Assembly (NCBI GenBank): GCA_026770585.1
Contig: MU646367.1
Span: forward strand, 532,747-557,601
Direction: 5' to 3'
Length of the DNA: 24,855 bases
Source: Baffinella frigidus
Taxonomy: Eukaryota > Cryptophyceae > Cryptomonadales > Baffinellaceae
Shown: positions 1 to 9,357 of the stretch, in pieces
How positions within the stretch are numbered: position 1 is the stretch's first letter
Layout of the letters: each line of letters opens with the position of its first letter
Notes under the pieces: model-generated
What the model saw: only the letters and a program-made list of their open reading frames with translations
Database searches by the model: none
What the model was told of the DNA's origin: nothing
Made by a program: the position numbers and the translations under genes

Positions 1-107
1 ACACCCTACACCCTACACCCTACACCCTACACCCCACACCCCACACCCCACACCCCACACCCTACACCCTACACCCTACACCCTACACCCTACAGCCTAC
101 AGCCTAA
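1..107 (+). repeat. Telomere-like (CCCTACA)n block
   Basis: Tandem 7-mers ACACCCT with a CCCCACA stretch in the middle, in the intron upstream of the first visible exon. The C-rich strand is the sense strand, as in all later blocks. Confidence 0.5.
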
Positions 108-338
108 CTGTTCCTCCAGCACCCTTCCATGAGGGGAGCATGCAACCAACCCACACATCCTTCTCACATGCAGAGCATCACCCGCACGTTGCTGCCCGCA
201 GCCGCACTCACAAGGGCGAGCACAAGAGAGCGAGAGAGAGAGAGAGAGAGCGAGAGATGGTGCGTGTGTCTGAGAAAGAGAGAGAGAGAGAGAGAGAGGG
301 GGGCGGGGCTGACGTGCGGCAACCACACCCGGGAGCAG
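108..338 (+). other. Intron remainder with (GA)n microsatellites
   Basis: Two purine runs, at about 228-258 and 274-300, of GAGAGA type lie in what appears to be intron, ahead of the acceptor GGGAGCAG (ending 338). No exon could be supported here with confidence. Confidence 0.5.
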
Positions 339-3300
339 ACGCAGAAGTACGGGGCGCGGCCGCTCCCGACCTCGCTCTCCCGCGCAACCCTCGAAGCGCT
401 GCGAACAGTCGCCGGCGCGCGCGCCCACGCGGGGATCGACGCCCTCTACCTCCTCGACGAGAACGCCGTGCGCGCCAGCGGGCGGCGTCTCGCGCCCGAC
501 GCGTTCCACGGGGAGGACGGGCCAAGGTACATGCTCCGCGCCGCGCGGGAGGTGGAAGACTTCTGGAAGGTGCACGCGGAGGTGCAGGGGGCGCTGCGCG
601 GGGCCGCTGAGAAGATGGCGCCTGGGGTAAACCCTACACCCGAAACCCGAAACCCAAACCCTAAACCCTAAACCCTAAACTCTAAACCCAACACCATAAA
701 CCCCAAACCCCACACCCCACATCCCAAACCCCACACCCCACACCCCACACCCCACATCCCACACCCCACACCCCACACCCCACACCCCACACCCCACACC
801 CCACACCCCACACCCTAACCCAGGGCGTGCACCCCATGAAGACGGTGGGTGACGTGTCCGCGGCGTCGGAGGTGCACAAGCTGTTCTGTTCCGTGGCGGC
901 CGAGGAGATGCTGCGCGGGATGGTGTGGCGCTCCCCTGAGGAGCAGTATCGCCAGGTGCCTCTCTCTCTGCCTCTCTGCCTCCCTACCTCCCTCGCCCCC
1001 CCACACACACACTTGCCATAGGTGCCTCTCTCTGCCTCTATCTGCCTCCCTCCTCCCCCCCGCTTGCCAACCCTGCATCCGTAACAGGTGCCTCTCGCTC
1101 TGCCTCCCTGCCTCCCTCGCCCCCTCACACACACACTTGCCAACCGCAGGTGCCTCTCTCTCTCGGCCCCTCTGCCTCCCTCGCCCCCCCCACCCCACCC
1201 CCCGCGTGCCAACCCTGCGTGCAGAACAGGCGCCGCTCTCTCTGCCTCCCGCAGCCTCCCCCCCGGCCCTACCGGTGATTGCCCCCGTGGCGAAGCGGGT
1301 CAGGGAGACACTCCGTCAGCGGAAGGTCCAGAGTTCGAACCTGGCCGTGGGGAGATCGCGTGACGCGCTTTTCCACAACAGGTGCTAGTGTACTCGCGGA
1401 GATTCACGCTCGGGCCCGGCGGGTGGGCGCGCGCGCCCCAGGGGGCAAGGTTCACGGACGTCGACAAGGAAGGCTGGCTGGATGCGGACGCGCAGCGCCT
1501 GCTCGCCCAGGGCAACACACTCATGCCCTTGCACGTGCGCACGCGGAGCTACTCGGTGGGGTGGGGCCCCGGGATCGAGCCGGCGAAGCTCCCGGAGCAC
1601 GCGACGTACCTCCGCTCGTTCGTGGATGACGTGACCACGGACCTCCTCGCGAGCATCGACGCGGCGGTGGCGGCCGCGGGGGGCGCGCCCGACAGCGTCG
1701 TCGCGGAGGCCGAGGCGCACTGGCGGGGCGCGCTCCGCCGCGCCGACACCCTCTGCGAGGCCGCCTCGGTCACCAAGGTCCTCGCTGCCGCGCGTGCGTA
1801 CCTCGCGCCTGCCGCGGACGCCCCCCCGAGCACCACCGGGCAGGCGTTGGTGATCTACGGCGCGTCGGGCGCCGGCAAGTCGTGCATCATGGCGGCGCTT
1901 GCTGCGGAGCCGCACGCGAGTGACGATGACAAAAGCGGAGATGACAAAAGCGGTCGGTCAACTCAAGTTGGCGGTGGCGCCTCTGTGGACCCGGTTGGGG
2001 AGGGGGGCGGGTGCGTGCTCGTGCGCTTCCTCGGCACCACGCCACAGTCCTCATCAGCACCCTCTCTCATCCGCTCGCTTCTCCTACAGCTGGCGCGGAT
2101 CTACGAACGAGAGGACGAGGCGATCCCGCACGACTTCCAGAGCCTCACAGCGCTCTTCAAGCTCGCGCTCCTCACGTGGCCCTCCGCCACGCGTCCGCTC
2201 GTGCTCCTCCTCGACGGGGTAGACCAGCTGGATGATGCGGAGCGGGGAAGGGAGCTGGGATGGCTCCCGCTCACCTCCCTCCCGCCCGCCGTGCGCGTCG
2301 TGGTCTCATCGCGGTCCTCCTCCTCTGGCGACACGCCAACCGACGCGCCCGAAGGGGCGACGTGCCTCGCGTGCCTCACCGCGGCGCTGGGCGTCGCGCC
2401 CGGGGCATCGTCCGGCATGGTGGAGGTGGAGGCGGTCTCGGAGCCGGAGGTGCTCCTGACGCAGGTGCTGGCGCGGCAGGGGCGCGCCGTGAGTGCCCTG
2501 CAGCTGGCCGAGGTGCACCGCGCGCTTTCCGACGCCCGCACGGTCTAAACCCTAGGCCCTGAACCCTAAACCCTAAACCCTAAACCCTGAACCCTAAACC
2601 CTAACACCTAAACCCTACACCTGAAACCCTTCACCCTGAACACTGAACACTAAATCCTAAACCTGACGCCTGAAACCTGAAACCCTTTACCCTAAACCCC
2701 AAACCCTAAACCCTGAACATGAACCAGGGCGGCGAGGCGGGGGCGGGAGGGGCGCTGTGGGTGCGGCTCGCAGCAGAAGCAGTCGCGACGTGGCGCTCCA
2801 CGGACGGCGTGCCCGCCAAGCTCCCCACCTCGGTGTCCGGGTTGGTCGGGCTGCTGTGGAAGCGGTGGGCGGGGATCCACAGGAAAGAGCTGGTGGGGGC
2901 GACGGTGGCGTACGTGACGCTCTCGCGCGGGGTGGGCGAGGGCGAGCTCTCCCACCTCCTCGCGCTCCAGGACAGCGTGCTCGCGGACGCGTACGAGTGG
3001 TGGGTGCCGCCCGCGCGCACCCTCCCCTCCCTGGTCCTCACCCGCCTCCTCCTCGACCTCGAACCCCTCCTCGTGCGCCGCGGGGATCCTTCGGGGGTGG
3101 AGCTGGTGGCGTGGAGCCACCGCGCTGTGGAGGAGGCGTTTGAGGAGCTGTGCTTCAGGGAGGACCCGGGGGTGAGGATACAGCGGCACCGCGAGCTGGC
3201 CGTGTTCTTTGGGGGGGACTGGGCTGGGCGTGCCAAGGACTACTCACCGTGGCTCGCGTCCAACATCCAGCGTCCCCAGTTCTTCCCTGGTGAGATCCTC

Positions 3301-5815
3301 AACCCTAAACTCCAAACCTTAAACTCTAAACCCTAAACCCTAAAAACTAAACCCTAAACCCTAAACCCTAAGCCCTAAACCTTGAACCCTGAACCCTAAA
3401 CCCCAAACCCTAAACCCCAAACCCCAAACCCCAAACCCTAAACCCTAAACCCTGGACCAGGTGAGACCGCGGGCGACCGGCTTGTCCCGCCACAGCCACT
3501 AGTGTTACAAGGCCGTATGATGGATGGGCTGCAAGGGTGCACGCTCAACCTCCGGAGAGTGCAGTGTCTTGTGCGGCATCTGATCGCGGGGAAGGAGCAC
3601 ACGCGCGCGATGGAGCACATCTCGTCTGTCGACTACATCCAGAGCCGGTGCGTCTTCTTCTTCTTCTTTATTACTCTCAATCCTAGAGCTGAGTGGTCCA
3701 AACGGTTATGAGCCTCAAGTCAATGCTCCCGCGTGCGTCTCCTCCTTGCTCCGTGGCGTTGAATCGATTCAAGATGATTCAACGCCGCATTCATCCTCTC
3801 AACACAAAGGTTCGTCCTCTTTCGAATGGACCAAGGTGTTGACGAAACGCCAAGTCGTTGCGTGGTGGCCGCTGCATCACACACTTTGCCGTGCGGTGTC
3901 AATTCAAGGGTCGAGAACCGCACGCAGCGCCAGCGCGGTCACCGTTTGGTACGCAGCTGATTTACCCTGCAGCCCTACGTACCTACTCCCAGCGCACTCT
4001 GCAGCAGTCTTTCGCAAGCACAGTGTTGTGCGTCACCACTGGTCACCGCCGGGACGCCGGTCTCTGCCAGGAGACCCCTGTCATGTCAGCAAGCGCACGT
4101 GCGAACTTGAAGCAAGCGCACGTGCGATCTCAAACGTGACGCTCCTCCGTCAGCACGTCCTCTGAACTCCGCGCCCTGCTCAGCTGATGCGAGGATCTCT
4201 GCGTGCAATTTTCCATCGAATGCCAGAAGCATCCAACGTTTGCATGCACCGCAGGTATCTCACCGGGGGGGGGCAGGAGCTTCTGCGTGAGTGCGCGGAT
4301 CTCATCGCGGCTTCGCAAGATGATGACCTTCGCGCGCGCGCGGGGGAGGTACTGTCCACTCCAAGCTGGAAGAGGGGGTGTTTTAAAAGTGGGGTTGTTG
4401 GAATGTGTACCAGTCACGGGCGGGTTTGGTCACGTTACTGCGGGATGTCTCGCTGTAACGTGACCAAATGCGGCTATTTGAGTGAAAATTACTACACATC
4501 GCCCCACTTGTAAAGGAAGTCCGATTTTAAAATACTGACCTTTGTAGCCTCGAGTGGGTGTCCCGGTCTCCTGTCTGGCTCACCTTTCGCCCCTGCCTCT
4601 CCACAAATACCAATCGCGTCGAGTGTCACATGGGGTGCATCTTCCATTTCCAGTGTCTTCTCGTGTGCGCGGCACGGGCACAGCTCACTGCTATGCGTCG
4701 GGAGTGTGTACCATACAGTACCCGACGCCTAACGTGTCGCGGCGTGGCACGGCCTCTGTGTCCTTGATTTCGAGTAACCCCTGTAACCCGTGGGATTGAC
4801 TGGGGACACCAGGGCGGGCGGCGGTTGCCCTTAATTTCGAGTAACCCCTGTAACGCAGATGCGGATCTTTCTCGAGCGGCACGATTCTGTTCTGAGAGCA
4901 GAGAGTGCGCGCGACCCGTCAATCGCCGCGCAGCTTGCTTTCCAGGTACAGGCGTTACTCCATTGCAAGGTCTTCCATGTTGAGGACCCTGGTATGCGGA
5001 CCTGCATCGAGTTGGTGGGGTTTCTGCAAGGGCATGTGCTGCACGTACCTGTGCCTACTTGCCACGGTGTGTAGTGTTGCTTGTGTACTTTTCGGTCGGG
5101 TCGGGAGGTCGGGAATGAAAAATTGAGGAAATCGTGACATGTCCACGCCAGGTCGTAAGTCGAAATTTCGTTTCACTACACCATCTACGAGTAAAGTTGA
5201 TTATCAGGGGCAAACACGCCAAACGTGTTGGGAATTGGAGCTCTTTGTAGCCGGAATGATACGAATCTGTACCAAGATAAGGTACGGTAACACTTTTATC
5301 GCGAACGGGTGTGTATGAAATTTCCATTTATGACCTGGCGTAGTTGTGGGTGTGGGGGTCATCTTGTCATCAAATCAAGGCCTAAGATAGCATAAAACTT
5401 TAGATGGACGCAAAAATACTCGGAACTTTTTCGATTTCCCGACCTCCCGTCCTCGTCCCAAAATCCGGGCGGGCCCGAAAATTACAATAGCTGGTGGCGG
5501 TGGATCTGCTCGTGGAATGCTCCGAAGTTTGCAGCGCTGAACCCTAAACCCTAAACCCTAAACCCTCAACCCTAAACCCTAAACCCTAAACCCTAAACCC
5601 TAAACCCTAAATCCTACACCCTAAACCCTAAACCCTAAATCCTAAACCCCAAACCCTAAACCCTGAACCCCAAACCCTAAACCGTAAATCCTAAGCAGGA
5701 GGCAGAAACGGCGGTGGTGCGGCGCAGCTTGGTGGAAGCAGAGCTTGCCAAGGCTCCCGGGGATCGGTGGCTTGAGTCGGAGATGGACATGTTAGAGATG
5801 GCCGGCGCCGCTTGA
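339..5815 (+). CDS. NACHT/STAND NTPase, NWD1/TEP1-like, 5'-partial, no WD40 seen
   Basis: Exons I infer: 339 (or 345)-626, 824-955, 1382-2542, 2728-3289, 3461-3647, 4255-4348, 4859-4945, 5699-5815 (TGA). All join in phase and give about 875 visible residues; the true start lies upstream of the window. Residues 1-140 resemble the end of a DUF4062 region (KYGARPLP, LDENAV). The large exon holds a P-loop NTPase: Walker A GASGAGKS at about residues 300-307, FLGTTPQSS, Walker B LVLLLDGVDQL at about 412-422, and RVVVSSRSS as the sensor-like strand. The exon at 2728 encodes the winged-helix type region (LWVRLA, LSRGVGEGELSHLL). The next exons encode the helical part (DYIQSR, FLERHDSVL). Family members are STAND switches that oligomerise on ATP binding and are used in signalling or innate-immunity-type sensing; that role here is inference. 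Known relatives normally continue into WD40 repeats, but this model ends at a TGA after WLESEMDMLEMAGAA. A donor at GATCG/GTGGCT near 5764 could instead continue the protein to exons I cannot see. Family call is firm; exact ends are less so. Confidence 0.5.
635..822 (+). repeat. Telomere-like CCCTAAA to CCCCACA block (intron)
   Basis: Starts as CCCTAAA units and grades into CCCCACA/CCCCACAT units; fills nearly all of intron 627-823 of the NACHT gene. The exon-intron ends carry inverted hexamers, CCTGGG at 621-626 and CCCAGG around 819-824. Confidence 0.5.
953..1255 (+). repeat. Tandem repeat of whole mini-intron units (4 copies plus a partial)
   Basis: Units of about 60-80 nt start CAGGTGCCTCTCTC and end in TTGCCAACC...CAG. 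Junctions lie near 956, 1019, 1087, 1149 and 1230 (last copy partial). Each unit contains its own donor (CAG/GTGCCT) and acceptor (CAG), so the array holds several possible splice sites before the acceptor used at 1381. Confidence 0.5.
1283..1353 (+). ncRNA. tRNA-like relic (A-box and B-box), possible pseudo-tRNA or SINE head
   Basis: An A-box-like TGGCGAAGCGGG (about 1288-1299) and a B-box-like AGTTCGAACC (1332-1341) are properly spaced. CCCCGTG at 1283-1289 can pair with CGTGGGG at 1346-1352 using two wobbles. D, anticodon and T stems are poor, so it is not a convincing functional tRNA. It lies inside an intron of the NACHT gene. Confidence 0.5.
2546..2722 (+). repeat. Telomere-like CCCTAAA block (intron)
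   Basis: Degenerate CCCTAAA/CCCTGAA units fill intron 2543-2727 of the NACHT gene from just after a GTCTAAAC donor to the acceptor GAACCAG. Confidence 0.5.
3299..3452 (+). repeat. Telomere-like CCCTAAA block (intron)
   Basis: CCCTAAA and CCCCAAA units fill intron 3290-3460. The intron begins GTGAGATC and the next exon begins GTGAGACC, a near-perfect direct repeat at the two ends. Confidence 0.5.
3648..4254 (+). other. Intron with CTT run, dispersed-repeat copy and small inverted repeat
   Basis: Donor CCG/GTGCGT, acceptor CACCGCAG. Holds a (CTT)n plus ACTCTCAA..CCTAGAG dispersed-repeat copy at 3648-3720, an 11-bp inverted repeat (GGCGTTGAATC at 3755-3765, complement at 3776-3786), and a tandem doublet GCAAGCGCACGTGCGA near 4090-4127. 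No coding signal that survives inspection. Confidence 0.5.
4349..4858 (+). other. Intron with 14-bp perfect inverted repeat and duplicated acceptor
   Basis: Donor GAG/GTACTG. TTTGGTCACGTTAC at 4425-4438 is matched by its exact complement at 4455-4468 (16-nt loop). The acceptor region is doubled: ATTTCGAGTAACCCCTGTAAC occurs at about 4767-4787 and again just before the used CAG at about 4834-4854. Confidence 0.5.
5086..5482 (-). mobile_element. MITE-like element, interrupted by another element
   Basis: In reverse orientation it matches the 201-bp element at 15111-15311: shared AAGTTTTATGCTATCTTA, GATGACAAGAT and the GTCGGGTCGGG-type ends. A second element (5143-5343) sits inside it, splitting the match. 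It lies in an intron of the NACHT gene. Confidence 0.5.
5143..5343. mobile_element. MITE-like element A, copy 1 (201 bp, terminal inverted repeats)
   Basis: The left end CCACGCCAGGTCGTAAGT and the complement of the right end CTACGCCAGGTCATAAAT match at 23 of 27 positions when extended to GAAATTTC. There is no internal ORF. Nested inside the element at 5086-5482. No clean target duplication seen. Confidence 0.5.
5539..5695 (+). repeat. Telomere-like CCCTAAA block (intron)
   Basis: One of the cleaner arrays: long runs of exact CCCTAAA, ending at the acceptor of the last NACHT-gene exon. Confidence 0.5.
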
Positions 5816-5836
5816 GATACTGTGCGTTCATTACAG

Positions 5837-6071
5837 GGGTATCTCGCTCATAAGAAGGACTGCAGAGAAAGCATTTTTTTGCTGTCGGATCGCGTTTAGC
5901 TCTCCAGTGCAGAGGCTCGTGATGAGGGGATAACGGGTTGGTTCTCTTGGGGTGTTTGAGCTATTCCAAAATAGGATCGCACTCGCACACACACCAAACC
6001 ACAAGTCAGCCTTTATGAGGCTCATGGTATCCCATGATTGAAGTATGAGAGCTCCAACCACGGATACCCCA
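5837..6071 (+). repeat. Dispersed repeat R1, copy 1
   Basis: Shares CTGCAGAGAAAGCA, CGGATCGCGTTT, CTCCAGTGCAGAGGCTCGTG and AGGCTCATGGTATCCCATG with 22320-22535. The ends GGGGTATC and GATACCCC are inverted, suggesting a small mobile element. Confidence 0.5.
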
Positions 6072-6328
6072 GAGAAGAAACACGATTGCAAAAAGTTAGA
6101 GGATTGTGTTGGGGGGTGACTTGAGGACAGCGAGAGAAAATTGTTTAGTTTAGGTCTTGAGGTTTTAATTTCGCCCAATCTAGCTCTTATGGAGCTTATG
6201 GAGCTTTAATGAACGTCATACAGCAGCACGCACGTTTCTTGTTCCGATGGAACGAAACGCCGTGGTGAGCACAGCCGCGGGAGCCGAAGAGCTAGTAGAG
6301 ATCCCCTACAGTCCTAGTAGGTATATAC

Positions 6329-6468
6329 CTTTAGGTCCTTTAGGTTTTAATTTCTCCCAACATATGCCAACGACACGCCGTTCCGTAGAAGGGATCTGCA
6401 GAGAAAGCAATTTTGCTTTCGGATCGCGTTTCGCTCTCCACTGCAGAGGCTCGTGAAGAGGGGATACC
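6329..6468 (+). repeat. Dispersed repeat R1, copy 2 (5' part)
   Basis: Nearly identical to 22258-22400: TTTAGGTCCTTTAGGTTTTA, CATATGCCAACGACACGCCG, then the CTGCAGAGAAAGCA segment with a small AAAGCAATTTTGCTTT hairpin. The downstream half found in the other two copies is missing. Confidence 0.5.
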
Positions 6469-6733
6469 GAGCTAGATTTGACCAGTACCGCATTTGACCA
6501 GTAAAAAAACTGTCCGTTGGGTCTCGAAGCAGGTGGGGCGTTGTAAGCCCTCAGGTCTTTGGGCGGGAGGAGTGCAGTGGCGTGTCGTTTGAACAGGGGA
6601 CATCCCTCGGATCAGGGGGCATCCCTCGGGTCTTGAACAGGGTGAACAGGGGGGCATCCCTCGGGTCGAACGGGTCTGGCTGGTGGAGAGAAGGGCGGGT
6701 GGACGCAGGGGAAGTCCCGGTTCTTGAGCGAAC

Positions 6734-8236
6734 ATGCCGCTCTGTACTGGGGTGCGGCCGTTCATGGAGGACATGCCGTCTAGGGCAGTCGATGACATCC
6801 AGTCCTTCACCGCCAACACAACTGCGCCGGTGCTGGCTTTCGTCAACGCCGGCCAGGACCACGACAGGCCAGTGGGGAGGCAGGAGATGCTCCATCTGAT
6901 TCAAAAAAGTGGGCAGTTGGGGAAGCACGCGAAGCAGTCGCTTCTTGATGCGCTGTATGGCCGGGAGTTGAGTAAGGAGCAGAAGGAGAAGGCGGCGGCG
7001 CTCCAGCTTCTCTCGCTCGGGAGGAAGACCGCCCGGGCGTGGACCGGGGGCAAGCTTTTGAAAAAAGGGGCAGGGTTGTTCTGGGAGAACGAGGGCGCCG
7101 AGCAGTCGACAAGCCTGAAACCCACGCGCGTGGGCAGTTATGACCCCACGCGCCCTGACCCGCGCGGGGAGTACAAGCACCACGACCTCCTACTTGAGTG
7201 GGCAGCCAGGCATGAAGGAGACCACGGCAAGTCGGCGGCCAACGCGGGCATAGTTCAGGTGGAGGTCACGAGCCCCACGAAGCTGGGCGGGATCGTCGGG
7301 GGGAACAAGCGCGTCGCGGTGTACATCGTTGAGAACGATCTGATACCGGAGGCGACGCTCTCGATGGTGAAGCAGATGCTCAAGGCCACGTTTGACCACA
7401 CGTGCTTCGAGGTCGACGGGTTCACGCTGAGCGTGGGCGAGATGGTGGGGCTGGCGCGGCACGAGGAGACGCTGCACGTGCCGCACGACACCGCCCGCGA
7501 GAAGGCCTTCCTGCGCCAACTGCGCGAATCCTGCCAGGTGCATCTTTCCCCCGAGACCCCCGACCCTAAATCCTAAATCCTAAACCCTGAACCCTAAACC
7601 CTAAACTCTCATCCCCAAACCCTAAACCCTAAACCCTAAACCCTAAACCCTAAACCCTAAACCCTAAACCCTAAACCCTATACCATAAACCCCACAACTA
7701 AACCCTCAACCCCACACCCTAAACCCTAAACCCTAAACCCTAAATTCTAAACCCTAAACCCTAAACCCTAATCCCCAAACCCAAAACTCCAACCCCAAAC
7801 ACCAAATCCCAAACCCCACACCCACACCCCAAACAACAAACCCCAAATCCCAAACCCCAAACCACAAACCCCAAACCCCAAACCCCTAACCCTAAACCCC
7901 AAACCCCACCAGACGAAGATGCGGGAGCTGCTGACGTCCCGCGCGCTCCCTGACCTAGGACCGCTGATATCCAACCCCGAAACCCCAAACCCGGAACCCC
8001 AACCCAGGTGAAGCTGCGGGAGCTGCTGACGACGCGCGCGCTGCCCGACCTAGCAGCGCTGCTCCCCGTCCCGAAGTGGCGCAAGGAGCACCTCGAGATC
8101 ATGCTGCGCGTCCTCGAGACCAAGCCCGCCTGGCTCGTCGACGCTGTCAGGTGAGCACTGCCTTCGTGCTGGTGGACTGCTCCCCCTCTCGCTTTCCCGC
8201 GCCCGCTCCAGCTCTCCCGCTCTCTCGCTCTCTCTC

Positions 8237-8281
<45 letters not shown>

Positions 8282-8780
8282 CGCTCGCTCTCGCTCTCTC
8301 GCTCTCTCCGCTGCAGACGTGCCGCACCCCGCGCCTTTCCACTTCGCCTTTGCGTGAAACCCTGTGCACTTCCGAGCCGAATTCCTTTCAGGAGAGGGTG
8401 ATCAAATGGCGGGGGGTGGCACGCTGACAAGCTGTGGTGTTGGCAGCATCATGCACAAGCTGGGAGAGCGCCAAGAGCACCTCCGCGAGCACCTCGAAGC
8501 CTTGCACTCCGCGCCCCGCGCCTCCGCCTTCGGCAACCCGGCAGGCACCCCCCGCGGCAAGGCCAAGGTCATCAAGATGCAGACGGGCGTCGTGCCTCCG
8601 CTTCCGGATCCGAGCGAGAGGCGCTTCTCGATCGCGATGAGAGAGCCTGAGCCGGAGCGGCCTGCCACGGCACGGGCTGCGTACAGCCACGCCCCCGAAC
8701 CTGTCGCGCTCGATCGGTGCCACCCCTCCCGGGGGACCTCTGCCCGTTTTTGCAGCACTCCGCGCCTCGGTTCTTCGTAG
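6734..8780 (+). CDS. Unrecognised protein, 3 exons, about 426 residues
   Basis: Exons: 6734-7537, 8008-8150, 8447-8780 (TAG). The joins are in phase (CAG/GTGCAT donor; GTCAG/GTGAGC donor), giving 426 residues. I do not recognise the family. The first exon encodes a basic segment (LSKEQKEKAAALQLL, GRKTARAWTGGK, KLLKKG), then a mixed alpha/beta-looking region (HHDLLLEWAARHEG, AGIVQVEVTSP, KRVAVYIVENDL). Exons 2 and 3 look helical and amphipathic (VKLRELLTTRALPDL, EHLREHLEALH), followed by a Pro/Arg/Ser-rich tail. The ATG at 6734 is the furthest in-frame choice; 6764 is possible, and an acceptor at TAGGGCAG (ending 6789) would imply an upstream exon. Exon 3 could also splice at 8716 (GATCG/GTGCCA) into the exon at 9188, which restores frame and would join this gene to the next one. 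Intron 1 is filled with telomere-like repeats and a partial copy of exon 2. Confidence 0.5.
7561..7912 (+). repeat. Telomere-like CCCTAAA/CCCCAAA block (intron)
   Basis: Longest block in the window; CCCTAAA units give way to CCCCAAA and CCCCACA variants. Intron 7538-8007 of the 426-residue gene. Confidence 0.5.
7913..7965 (+). pseudogene. Partial duplicate of exon 2 inside intron 1
   Basis: After an ACCAG acceptor-like site, 7917-7961 nearly repeats the first 45 or so nt of the real exon (8011-8055): GCGGGAGCTGCTGACG and GCGCGCTCCCTGACCTAG versus GCGCGCTGCCCGACCTAG. It breaks off before the rest of the exon. Confidence 0.5.
8151..8446 (+). other. Intron with long (CT)n microsatellite
   Basis: Donor GTGAGC, acceptor TTGGCAG. 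A pyrimidine run of CTCTCT with CTCG interruptions spans about 8217-8310; it creates long shadow frames on both strands. Confidence 0.5.
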
Positions 8781-9187
8781 CTAGCAGCGCCCGCTGTGGA
8801 AACCCTGCGGACTGGTCCGGGATTCTTTCTTGAGGCGCATAGACTTTTGTAACACTCAACTCAAGGCTTAAGGGCCTACCTCGGACCTGTATCGAGAGTG
8901 CTAAAGAAGAAGAGATGAAGATTGCGTGGAGAATGACGATGTGGTGGCGGGCGGTGCATGGATGGTGGCGTTGGGTGGAGGGTGGCGGTGGGGTGGCGGG
9001 CGGGCAGGGAATGCGGAGAGCGCTCTCTCCTCGTCCCACGCGATCCCTCTCCCTTCATCCCACGCCCTCTGTCCTCAATCCACACCATCCGGCGGTCAGG
9101 GAATGAGGGGAGAGCTCTCTCCTCGTTACCCCCCCTCTAGCTTTGTTCCACGTCCTGTCTCCTCATTCCACACCCTCTACTTGGCAG
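8781..9187 (+). other. Noncoding stretch with triplicated acceptor-like unit
   Basis: CAGGGAATG recurs at about 9005, 9098 and 9186, each preceded by CCACACC/CCCTC-type pyrimidine sequence and, in the first two copies, followed by GAGAGCTCTCTCCTCGT. Units are 89-93 nt. Only the last copy leads into a credible exon. Confidence 0.5.
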
Positions 9188-9281
9188 GGAATGGCGGGAG
9201 CGGATCGAGGTGTTGCGGCGGCGCGATCGCAAGTTCATGCGCGAGGAGTTGGAGCTCTTCTTCGAGACGTGCATCATTCCC
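9188..9281 (+). CDS. Putative internal exon, unassigned
   Basis: After an acceptor TTGGCAG the frame reads EWRERIEVLRRRDRKFM and then REELELFFETC, a strongly charged helical or coiled-coil-like stretch typical of coding DNA in this window. The end is uncertain: a GTGCAT donor after 9268, or a GTCCCT donor after 9281 (phase 0, of the GTC type seen in the stress-protein gene). It could follow the exon ending at 8716 (frame restored) or lead into the exon at 10457. I cannot place it in a gene with certainty. The intron upstream carries three tandem copies of its acceptor. Confidence 0.5.
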
Positions 9282-9357
9282 GTCCCTACTCCTGTCATCG
9301 TCGGCTCCTCCCCGGTTCTTCCCACACCTTTGTTGGGGGCAGAGGAGACGACTCTCC

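Larger units (their letters stand above)
4946..5698 (+). other. Intron hosting nested MITE-like elements and a telomere-like block
   Basis: Donor CCAG/GTACAG, acceptor CTAAGCAG. The middle (5086-5482) is transposon-like (separate entries) and the 3' third (5539-5695) is telomere-like repeats. Confidence 0.5.
5816..6733. other. Intergenic or intronic stretch between NACHT and next gene
   Basis: Holds two dispersed-repeat copies (5837-6071 and 6329-6468), a duplicated TTTGACCAGTA motif near 6477-6502, and three copies of a GGCATCCCTCGGGTC-like unit at 6596-6668. No coding frame on either strand looks convincing. Confidence 0.5.

Noticed and set aside
1-107. A true chromosome end
   Set aside because: The repeat is degenerate, mixed with CCCCACA units, and the same blocks recur throughout the window between exons. 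It is interstitial intron sequence.
129-575. Arg/Glu and Ser/Leu repeat proteins around 140-610 on both strands
   Set aside because: They come from (GA)n microsatellites; only the part after 339 matches the NACHT-family N-terminus.
682-1212. Minus-strand frame with GVWGVGCGVWGVG repeats
   Set aside because: It is simply the translation of the CCCCACA telomere-like array and pyrimidine repeats on the other strand. The same holds for the minus frame at 7761-8369.
5831-6178. Minus-strand frame of 115 codons in repeat R1
   Set aside because: The other R1 copies do not keep the frame (22199-22504 gives a different protein), so it is noncoding repeat.
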